This document shows, piece by piece, positions 1-6,336 of a stretch of DNA of 20,076 bases. A model generated the notes under the pieces. It worked only from the letters and a program-made list of their open reading frames with translations. It had not been told where the DNA came from and did not search any database. The number at the start of each line of letters is the position of its first letter. The first letter of the stretch is position 1. The position numbers and the translations under genes were made by a program. Source of the stretch: Candidatus Aminicenantota bacterium (GTDB taxonomy: Bacteria; Acidobacteriota; UBA4820; DSQY01); contig DAHXMK010000013.1 of the NCBI GenBank assembly GCA_027365515.1, positions 1-20,076 of the forward strand. The letters are read 5' to 3'.

Positions 1-125
1 GGGGATAAGCTGGGCTTCTTGGAAGCCACGGTCGAGATGGCTCTGGAAAGGCCGGACTTGGGCGAGCCCTTCCGAGCTTACCTGAAGGGGCTGGCGTCTA
101 AGCTCTAAAATATGGAGATCTGGCA
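1..125. repeat. Left arm of 125-bp perfect inverted repeat (fold-back)
   Basis: Bases 1-125 are the exact reverse complement of 974-1098, base 1 pairing with 1098 and base 125 with 974; pairing fails from base 126. The copied segment is the last part of galU, its TAA stop and the galU-M23 spacer. The arm begins at the first base of the window, so it may extend further left. Its inner edge cuts the M23 gene at codon 283. This is the usual look of a fold-back contig end, although a true inverted duplication cannot be excluded from sequence alone. Confidence 0.95.
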
Positions 126-973
126 AAGCTGATGCACCCCAAATCCATCGAGAAAAATCTAGTTCCGTCCAGCAAGGCCGAGACTTTCGACAACCCAGTG
201 GAATTGTCTGGAATTCCCAGATGGTCCCTTGCAGAAAGCATCAGGTCCACGGCTCCGCTGAGCGTCACCGGTCTGGAAAGCCGGTAGCGCCCCGGCCCCG
301 CGGCAACAGCGGCCACGCAGGCCGGACGAAAGCTGCCATCAACCTCGCCGGAGGCGTCTCTCGGGACGAAGGCCACGCCCGATATGACCGGCGCCTCCAT
401 TCCCTTGGGAAGCTCCAGCCCTTCGGTGAACGGGTCGCAGGCGTCGTCCCCCTGTCTGACCTCGAAGTGAAGGTGCGGGGCGCCTATGCCCAATTGCCCC
501 GAGTAGGCCACTATGTCGCCTCGCTTTACGCTGGCCGGAGGTGATACATAGATGTCCCCCGGAAACGAGCTGTTCTTGGCGGCGCAGGCTTCCTGCAGGC
601 GCTGTTCCAGCCCGAGCGCGCGGCTGTAGCGGCACAAGTGGCCGTAAACGACCGTCCGCCCGTCATCCAGGTCGAGGTAGAGCACTCGGCCATATCCGAC
701 CGGCTCGCGGCGGAGCCTTGAAATGCGGCCGTTGCCGGCGGCGAAGACGGGCCACCCTTCCTCCTGGTGCGTACGCATGTCAACGCCCATGTGCAAGTGG
801 GTGGAGCGAAATTCGCCGAAGCTGGATGTGCACCCCTCGTGAATCGGCAGAGGCCACATGAGAGGGGCCTTGGATTCAGCCATTGGCAGCGCGGCGGCTA
901 CGACGAGCGCGCAGGCTACGGCCCTGAACGGAGCCACGCCCCACGAAGCCGCGCGCCCTGTCGTCATCATCAC
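98..973 (-). CDS. M23 (LytM-type) zinc metallopeptidase, 3' end chimeric
   Basis: Predicted exported peptidoglycan endopeptidase that cleaves peptide cross-bridges. Residues about 14-34 form a hydrophobic export signal. The M23 fold follows, with the ligand motif HMGVD (H61, D65), YGH (H112) and HLH (H167, H169), so all catalytic and zinc residues are present. The ATG lies 17 bp after the galU stop, with GGAG about 9 bases upstream, so it is probably co-transcribed with galU. Residues 1-282 come from unique DNA. From codon 283 the frame enters the inverted copy of galU and reads only FARSPYFRA before stopping. The true C-terminus is therefore missing and the protein was probably longer. The substrate cannot be specified; activation of amidases or a division role are alternatives within the family. 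Confidence 0.85.
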   Translation of the reverse strand: MMMTTGRAASWGVAPFRAVACALVVAAALPMAESKAPLMWPLPIHEGCTSSFGEFRSTHLHMGVDMRTHQEEGWPVFAAGNGRISRLRREPVGYGRVLYLDLDDGRTVVYGHLCRYSRALGLEQRLQEACAAKNSSFPGDIYVSPPASVKRGDIVAYSGQLGIGAPHLHFEVRQGDDACDPFTEGLELPKGMEAPVISGVAFVPRDASGEVDGSFRPACVAAVAAGPGRYRLSRPVTLSGAVDLMLSARDHLGIPDNSTGLSKVSALLDGTRFFSMDLGCISFARSPYFRA

Positions 974-1098
974 TGCCAGATCTCCATATTTTAGAGCTTA
1001 GACGCCAGCCCCTTCAGGTAAGCTCGGAAGGGCTCGCCCAAGTCCGGCCTTTCCAGAGCCATCTCGACCGTGGCTTCCAAGAAGCCCAGCTTATCCCC
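974..1098. repeat. Right arm of the 125-bp inverted repeat
   Basis: This is the partner of bases 1-125, with 848 bp between the arms. It lies in its natural context: the 3' end of an intact galU followed by the spacer that carries the M23 ribosome binding site. This arm is therefore the original and the one at 1-125 is the displaced copy. Confidence 0.95.
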
Positions 1099-1860
1099 CG
1101 CATCGTAGCGGCGTCCCTCGAACCTGTAGGCGTAAACCGGCTGGACGGACATCAGGCTCTTTATGGCGCTGGTCAATTGAATCTCGCCGGAAACGTCGGC
1201 CCTGGTCTTTTCCAAGTGGCCGAATATTTCGGGGGTGAAGACGTAGCGCCCAATGACCGCCGTAGTGCTGGGCGCTTCATTCGGTTCCGGCTTTTCTACG
1301 ATGTCGCTTATCTTGATAGTGCGCGCGCCTTCGTTGCTTCCCGCGACGATTCCGTATTTCCTCGTCTCTTCTCTCGCCACGTCCATGACTCCCAGAACCG
1401 ACGCGTTCTTCGCGTGAAAAACCGAGAGAAGTTGCGCGATGCAAGGTTCTTTGGCGACGACGATGTCGTCCCCCAGGAAAACCGCGAAGGGCTCGTCTCC
1501 AACCCACGTCCTGGCGCACGACACCGCGTGGCCGAGCCCAAGGGCCTCCTTCTGCCTGATGTAGGTCACTTCAACCATCGAGGCTATGGCCCTTACCTGA
1601 TCCAGCTCTCGGCGCTTGCCTTTGGATTCCAGAAACGCCTCAAGCTCGGCCGAGACGTCGAAGTGGTTTTCTATAGCGTCCTTGCCCCGGCCGGTGACTA
1701 TGAGAACGCTCTCTATCCCCGCGGCTACCGCCTCTTCCATGACGTACTGGATCACCGGCTTGTCAACGACGGGAAGCATCTCTTTAGGCGAAGCCTTGGT
1801 CGCCGGAAGAAACCGCGTGCCCAGGCCTGCGGCGGGGATGACGGCTTTTCTCACCTTCAT
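991..1860 (-). CDS. galU: UTP--glucose-1-phosphate uridylyltransferase
   Basis: Makes UDP-glucose and pyrophosphate from UTP and glucose-1-phosphate, feeding lipopolysaccharide, exopolysaccharide and glycan synthesis in the cytoplasm. The 289-aa product has the family length. It shows the nucleotide-binding start GLGTRFLPATKASPKEMLP (residues about 12-30), FLGDD in the middle, VEKPEP and the C-terminal sugar-binding segment EGRRYDAGDKLGFL. I chose the ATG at 1860 (MKVRKAVIPAAG) because AGGAG lies 6 bases upstream and the family starts here; an in-frame ATG at 1893 would overlap nuoN and adds 11 non-conserved residues. The gene follows nuoN by 25 bp and precedes the M23 gene by 17 bp, which suggests it is read from the nuo transcript. 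Its last 108 bases, including the stop codon, are duplicated in inverted form at the left window edge. Confidence 0.96.
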   Translation of the reverse strand: MKVRKAVIPAAGLGTRFLPATKASPKEMLPVVDKPVIQYVMEEAVAAGIESVLIVTGRGKDAIENHFDVSAELEAFLESKGKRRELDQVRAIASMVEVTYIRQKEALGLGHAVSCARTWVGDEPFAVFLGDDIVVAKEPCIAQLLSVFHAKNASVLGVMDVAREETRKYGIVAGSNEGARTIKISDIVEKPEPNEAPSTTAVIGRYVFTPEIFGHLEKTRADVSGEIQLTSAIKSLMSVQPVYAYRFEGRRYDAGDKLGFLEATVEMALERPDLGEPFRAYLKGLASKL

Positions 1861-1885
1861 CCTGCTCTCCTGCATTATCGAAGTA

Positions 1886-3355
1886 TCAGCCAATGGTCAA
1901 GCCCTGCGCGGCTGAAGTCACCAGGCCCGGGAAGATGCCCAGGTAAATTGTAAGGGCGGCCGCGACCAAGACCACGAGCCAAGTCATGGCGCCGATCTTT
2001 GGCGCCGGGGCCGGATCTTCTCCCGCTGGCGGAAAATAGAGGGCAACGACGACCTTCAGGTAGTAGAAGGTGGCTATTACTGTCCCCAAAAGGCCGAGGC
2101 TCGCGATCCAGTAGGAATGAGCGCTGACCAACGTCCCGAAAATGTAGAACTTCCCTAAAAAGCCGGCGGTCAGAGGCAGCCCCAGCAGGCTGAACATGAA
2201 AAGGGCGAAGAAAGCTCCAAGCGCCGGGGAAACCGAGCCGAGGCCGGAGAACCTCCTCACCGGCTCGTCCTGGTTCTCGGCGCGCTCGACCGCTCCGGCA
2301 ATTGCGAATGCGCCGTAATTCATGAAGAGGTACGCAGCGACGTAGAACAACAGCGCCTCCGTCATTTTCTGCCCCATCGGCGCCACCAGCCCGAGGGCGC
2401 CGAGCCCCAATGCCAGAAAGCCGGCGTGGACGATTGACGAGTAAGCAAGCAGCCGCTTTATGTGCCTCTGCGTAAGCGCGATCATGCTTCCCGCGAAGAT
2501 GGTGAGGAGGCCCACGAACGCGAAGACGAGGGCCCACTTCTGAGATAGTAGCGAGCTCTGCGAGAAGGCCGAGAGGAAAAGCCTCATGGCCGCCCCAACC
2601 GCCGCCGTCTTCCCGCCAACCGCCATCAAACCGGAAACCGGGGTCGGCGCTCCCTGGTAAACGTCGGGCGCCCAGAAGTGGAACGGAATGAGCGAGAGCT
2701 TGAAGAGAAGCCCAACCAGAAGCAGGAAGAAGCCGAGAAGCAGCATCGGCTGGCCGAATGTGAAGACGTTTCCCGAAAGCTTTATCGCCATTCCAGCGTA
2801 ATCGAGCGATCCCAGCGAGCCGTAAAGGAAAGCCGCTCCAGTGAGCAGGAACGCCGAAGAGAAAGCCCCCAGGATAAAATACTTGAGCGCCGCCTCCACC
2901 GAATTTTCGTGCTCGCGCAGAAAACCGGCCAAGACATAGAAGCAGACCGACATCAATTCCAGTCCAAGATAGAAGACGATGAGGTTCGTGGCCGATGATA
3001 GCGCCATCATGCCCGCGGCCGAAAGAGCAACGAGGCCGTATATCTCCGTCCTGCCGCTCTTTTGCTTCTTCTCGAAATAGTCCGGCGCCAGCGCCATGCA
3101 GAAAATCGCGGCGAGGACGAAAAGGCCGTCGAAAAAGAGGGCGAGCTTGTCACAGGAGATGAAGGCGCCCGGGACGACCAAGCCGTTTCGGTCCCACAAG
3201 TAGGCCACCGAACCACCGCCCAGAAGCGCTGTGATAAAAAGGCTCGCGTACCCTGCGGCGCGTCCCTCTTTCACGAAGGCGGATATGAGCAACATCAGCA
3301 GCGCGGCCAATCCCATCGCCGCAACAGGGAGGGTGCCAATGACGAGGTCGTTCAT
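1886..3355 (-). CDS. nuoN: NADH-quinone oxidoreductase subunit N
   Basis: Antiporter-like proton-pumping subunit of the complex I membrane arm. At 489 aa it has the usual NuoN length and about 14 hydrophobic segments. It has E133 in GLELMSVCFYVLAGF, matching the conserved glutamate of the family, K158 in the KYFILGAFSSAFLL segment, and the PFHFWAPDVYQGAPTPV block. These NuoN-type signatures separate it from NuoM. The ATG at 3355 follows nuoL by 15 bp, with a GGGGG-rich Shine-Dalgarno-like stretch about 11 bases upstream. In the common order nuoM would stand before this gene; it does not. Confidence 0.96.
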   Translation of the reverse strand: MNDLVIGTLPVAAMGLAALLMLLISAFVKEGRAAGYASLFITALLGGGSVAYLWDRNGLVVPGAFISCDKLALFFDGLFVLAAIFCMALAPDYFEKKQKSGRTEIYGLVALSAAGMMALSSATNLIVFYLGLELMSVCFYVLAGFLREHENSVEAALKYFILGAFSSAFLLTGAAFLYGSLGSLDYAGMAIKLSGNVFTFGQPMLLLGFFLLLVGLLFKLSLIPFHFWAPDVYQGAPTPVSGLMAVGGKTAAVGAAMRLFLSAFSQSSLLSQKWALVFAFVGLLTIFAGSMIALTQRHIKRLLAYSSIVHAGFLALGLGALGLVAPMGQKMTEALLFYVAAYLFMNYGAFAIAGAVERAENQDEPVRRFSGLGSVSPALGAFFALFMFSLLGLPLTAGFLGKFYIFGTLVSAHSYWIASLGLLGTVIATFYYLKVVVALYFPPAGEDPAPAPKIGAMTWLVVLVAAALTIYLGIFPGLVTSAAQGLTIG

Positions 3356-3370
3356 GCGACGCGCGCCCCC

Positions 3371-5407
3371 TTACACGAAGAAATAGAGAAGGACAAGAAC
3401 AGCCGCCAGAATGAAAAGCCCGTAGTTACGAATATATCCCGTCTGAAAAAACCGCAGGAGCATCCCGAGGACTTCGTTGGCATAAGCCACGGTATTCACC
3501 GCACCGTCCACGAGCCACCGGTCAACGCCCCAGAGAATCCTCGACGCCATGACAAAAGGCCTGATGAAGGCGCCGAAGTAGATTTCGTCCACGAAGTATT
3601 TGTTGAGGATGGTGCGGTAGAGGCCGGGCACGGAAAGGGCGAGCTTCGATGGCGTCTGTGTCTCGCGCTTGTACCATGTCCACGCCAGGGCGATGCCGAA
3701 GAAGGCGACCGCGACGCTCAGCACCATCGCGCCCCATTCAAGGCCCGTGTTATGAGCTGCCGGCGCCACCGCTTCCGCGCCCTCGCCAGCCTTGTACAGG
3801 ACCGGCTCAAGCCACCGCTCCCAGAAGTTGTCCGACCCCGTCCAGAGCTTCGGAAGCCCCACGTATCCGCCCGCCACCGCTCCCGCCGCCAGTATCCACA
3901 GCGGAACCGTCATCACCGGAGGGTTCTCGTGGACGTGGTGCTTCGCCTCCTCCGAGACCCTGTCGGAGTTGAAGAAGGTCAGGAAGAAGAGCCTGAACAT
4001 GTAGAAGGCCGTCATCGCCGCCGCCGTCACGCCCACCGCGAAGAGCGCCGTCGCGTACCACTGCGGGAAGCGCCCCGGCCCGTCAGCGCTGGTAAGTGCC
4101 TTCCACAGTATCTCGTCCTTAGAGAAGAAGCCCGAGAAGAGCGGCACCCCGGCTATCGCGATGCAGCCAAGCAGGAAGGTCCGCGCCGTGTGCGGTATCT
4201 TTCCCCACAGCCCGCCCATCTTCCTGATGTCCTGCTCTCCGCCCATCGCGTGAATCACCGCCCCGGCGCCTAGGAACAGAAGCCCCTTGAAGAATGCGTG
4301 GGTGTAAAGGTGGAACACCCCGGCGGCGTACGCACCGACGCCGACTCCCAGGAACATGTACCCGAGCTGCGACACCGTCGAGTAGGCCAGCACCTTCTTG
4401 ATGTCGTTCTGCACGAGCCCTATCGAGGCCGCGAAGAGCGCCGTCAAACAGCCAACCCCGGCCACCACCATCAGCGCCGCCGGGCTCATCGTGTAAAGCC
4501 CGTTCGACCGAGCAACAAGATAAACGCCCGACGTCACCATCGTCGCCGCGTGGATCAGCGCGCTCACCGGCGTAGGGCCGGCCATCGCGTCGGGAAGCCA
4601 TACGTACAAAGGCATCTGCGCGCTCTTGCCCGTAGCGCCCACGAAAAGCAATATCCCCACCGCCGCCAGAAGCCAGGACGGGTAGCCCCCGGAGACCGCC
4701 ATCGCGTTCACCTTCGCCATGTCCAGCGTCCCGAAGGCGTACAGCATCAGCATCAGCCCCGCCGCGAAACCCATGTCCCCGATCCGGTTCGTAAGAAAAG
4801 CCTTCTTCCCCGCGTCGGCGCAGTAGTCCTTCGTGTAGTAGAAACCGATAAGCAGGTAGGAGCAGAGCCCCACACCCTCCCACCCGATGAACATCACAAG
4901 GTAGTTGCCGCCCAGAACCAGCGTCAGCATCATCGCCATGAAGAGGTTCAGATAGGAAAAGTACCTGAAGTACCCCTTGTCGTGGGCCATGTAACCGATG
5001 CTGTAAACGTGGATCAGAAAGCCGACGAAAGCAACCACGAAGAGCATCACCGCCGAAAGCGGGTCCAGAACGAACAGCCAGTCAACCTTGAAGTTCGCCG
5101 CCTGGCCGAACATGCCCGTGAACGCCCCGGCCGGGATCCACGGCGCCAGGTCCAAGGCCACCGAATGGTGCGCGGCGTCCGCAACGACGTTTCCAGGCAG
5201 CTTCGGCAGCGAGGACCAGTTCAGCCCCCAAAGCCAGACTATGTTCCACAACGAAAGCAGAAGCGACAGCGCCGTCGAAGCTATCGCCACCGCCGTTATC
5301 GGCTTGAGGTTGTGAGCCCGCTCCCACCGCCACCCGAAAAAACCGTTCACCGCCGCACCCAACAGCGGCAAAACCGGGATCAACCAGAGAAGGTCAACGG
5401 GAATCAT
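3371..5407 (-). CDS. nuoL: NADH-quinone oxidoreductase subunit L
   Basis: Distal antiporter-like proton-pumping subunit of complex I. The 678-aa product is full length. It contains the conserved glutamate E177 in GWEGVGLCSYLLIGFYY, K261 in GATGKSAQMPLYVWLPDAM, H286 in LIHAATM, the THAFFKGLLFLGAG segment, and a C-terminal portion (about 590-678) with the long lateral helix and last membrane segment. I start it at the ATG at 5407 (MIPVDLLWL), which has GGGGG 5 bases upstream; a TTG at 5419 is the next in-frame alternative and overlaps that site. It is separated from nuoK, its normal upstream neighbour, by 8.7 kb of unrelated genes. No clear promoter is visible in the 206 bp upstream. Confidence 0.97.
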   Translation of the reverse strand: MIPVDLLWLIPVLPLLGAAVNGFFGWRWERAHNLKPITAVAIASTALSLLLSLWNIVWLWGLNWSSLPKLPGNVVADAAHHSVALDLAPWIPAGAFTGMFGQAANFKVDWLFVLDPLSAVMLFVVAFVGFLIHVYSIGYMAHDKGYFRYFSYLNLFMAMMLTLVLGGNYLVMFIGWEGVGLCSYLLIGFYYTKDYCADAGKKAFLTNRIGDMGFAAGLMLMLYAFGTLDMAKVNAMAVSGGYPSWLLAAVGILLFVGATGKSAQMPLYVWLPDAMAGPTPVSALIHAATMVTSGVYLVARSNGLYTMSPAALMVVAGVGCLTALFAASIGLVQNDIKKVLAYSTVSQLGYMFLGVGVGAYAAGVFHLYTHAFFKGLLFLGAGAVIHAMGGEQDIRKMGGLWGKIPHTARTFLLGCIAIAGVPLFSGFFSKDEILWKALTSADGPGRFPQWYATALFAVGVTAAAMTAFYMFRLFFLTFFNSDRVSEEAKHHVHENPPVMTVPLWILAAGAVAGGYVGLPKLWTGSDNFWERWLEPVLYKAGEGAEAVAPAAHNTGLEWGAMVLSVAVAFFGIALAWTWYKRETQTPSKLALSVPGLYRTILNKYFVDEIYFGAFIRPFVMASRILWGVDRWLVDGAVNTVAYANEVLGMLLRFFQTGYIRNYGLFILAAVLVLLYFFV

Positions 5408-5489
5408 GTGAACCCCCAAAGCGCGAACCGCCGAGGCGCCGAGGCACCGAGAAGAGCAAATATCCTTGAACCGCGAACCATTCTTTCAT
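5394..5489 (-). CDS. Possible 31-codon leader ORF overlapping the nuoL start
   Basis: An ATG at 5489, preceded by AAAGGAG three bases upstream, opens 31 codons (MKEWFAVQGYLLFSVPRR...) ending in TGA at 5394-5396. It overlaps the first 14 bases of nuoL in another frame. It crosses the GAGGCACCGAGAAG repeat copy, so it may be accidental. If translated, it would bring ribosomes to the nuoL start and could couple nuoL to the island transcript. I recognise no homologue. Confidence 0.2.
   Translation of the reverse strand: MKEWFAVQGYLLFSVPRRLGGSRFGGSHDSR
5441..5454. repeat. Island-end repeat, left copy
   Basis: GAGGCACCGAGAAG matches the reverse complement of 14055-14068 (GAGGCACGGAGAAG) at 13 of 14 bases. 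It lies inside a wider GCCGAGGC-type stretch (5429-5440) and is followed by AGCAA, compared with CAAG at the other copy. The two copies sit near the two ends of the foreign island in opposite orientations. They could be terminal inverted repeats or copies of a dispersed intergenic repeat; the match is too short to decide. Confidence 0.5.
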
Positions 5490-5517
5490 GAACTCCTTTC
5501 GTTACCCTCGTTCAACC

Positions 5518-5538
5518 CGCTGGAGCGAAGCCCCAGCG
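5518..5538 (-). other. 9-bp stem-loop in the spacer before nuoL
   Basis: In the minus-strand transcript, CGCUGGGGC pairs with GCUCCAGCG around a UUC loop, with one G-U pair. On the plus strand the same position is an A/C mismatch, so the RNA stem is better on the transcribed strand. No T tract follows, so it is not a canonical intrinsic terminator. It may be an mRNA processing or stability element, or chance. Confidence 0.4.
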
Positions 5539-5613
5539 CGCAAGGGGCGAGCTTGATTGCTAGAAAGCAAGATGACCCCGGTTCTTATCACGTTCGCCTG
5601 CGCCTGCCTGTCC

Positions 5614-6318
5614 CTAGTGCCCATCCAGGCACACAAATCCAATGTCGAATTCGTTGGAACCATCCGCCTGCTTGCACGCTCCATACAGGACAATGCCCTT
5701 GAACGTCTCCGCAATGACGTCAAGGGCTTCATCTACTGTCACGTTGTTCATTGAAGAAGGAAGGCGTGGGCTCTCATCTCCAGACCGACACGGAAAGCTC
5801 TTGCTGTCATCAAAGCTTGGCAACTCGACCCTAAGTGTCTTCATTGCAGTCCGCACTTCGTCTGAATGTTCGATCGCCTTGATCGCCAACCACGGATCAT
5901 ATTGTTCCTTTGGGTTCAGGGCTAACACAGCAATCCGTGTTCTGAGTATTGCGGTTGGTACCCGGCCCATCTCTATTCGGATGATCCTGGAGTCTTCCTG
6001 TGTCACAACCACATTTTTGTCGTGTCCAAGCAAAGCTCTAACCGTATCCACGATCCTTTCACTGTTTCTCGGCGCCAGGGGAGGGATTGTGGGAAGGGGG
6101 ACGAGAAAGGGGATCGCATCCTGGCATGCACCAAGATAGTTGATCCGCGCTCCCCTTCCTGCCCTCTTCAACAAGGGACGAAGACGATTTACGATGGCCT
6201 CTTTGTTTTGTAGGGCCGCAATATACGCTTCCTGCGGTGTGGCTTTCGGGTGTTGGCCCCTGCATCCTAATGCTATTCCCAGCACAACGAAACCGAACGC
6301 GAGTCGCTCATGTGTCAT
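5614..6318 (-). CDS. Probable lipoprotein downstream of RHS, unknown function
   Basis: I do not recognise the family. The 234-aa product begins with a short hydrophobic segment (residues 6-18) ending in ALGC, so C19 is a plausible lipidation site. The body has no obvious catalytic motif. The C-terminal part (about 190-234) contains NVTVDEALDVIAETFKGIVL, which resembles the short alpha-beta repeat seen in secretin N-domains; that is only a resemblance. I prefer the ATG at 6318 because AAGGG lies 7 bases upstream; the ATG at 6324 lies almost against it. The gene starts 18 bp after the RHS stop, so the two are almost certainly co-transcribed. Two 60-base lines counted by hand (5881-5940 and 5941-6000) are 50% and 52% GC, lower than much of the RHS gene. 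A partner or immunity role is possible from position alone. Confidence 0.75.
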   Translation of the reverse strand: MTHERLAFGFVVLGIALGCRGQHPKATPQEAYIAALQNKEAIVNRLRPLLKRAGRGARINYLGACQDAIPFLVPLPTIPPLAPRNSERIVDTVRALLGHDKNVVVTQEDSRIIRIEMGRVPTAILRTRIAVLALNPKEQYDPWLAIKAIEHSDEVRTAMKTLRVELPSFDDSKSFPCRSGDESPRLPSSMNNVTVDEALDVIAETFKGIVLYGACKQADGSNEFDIGFVCLDGH

Positions 6319-6336
6319 AGGCATGCCCTTTCCATC

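Larger units (their letters stand above)
5408..5613. other. Intergenic junction between island and nuoL
   Basis: This 206-bp spacer holds an island-end repeat copy (5441-5454), a stem-loop (5518-5538) and a doubtful leader ORF. I see no convincing -35/-10 pair for nuoL on the minus strand and no hairpin followed by a T tract. Confidence 0.6.

Noticed and set aside
1886..3355. Possibility that this gene is nuoM and that nuoN is the missing one
   Set aside because: The sequence has NuoN-type features (GLELMSVCFYVLAGF, KYFILGAFSSAFLL, 489 aa, NuoN-like end) and stands last in the nuo series.
3062..5491. Two long plus-strand open frames of 403 and 397 codons opposite nuoN/nuoL
   Set aside because: They lie antisense to well-supported nuoL and nuoN, are rich in Arg/His/Glu low-complexity sequence typical of antisense reading in GC-rich DNA, and resemble no protein family.
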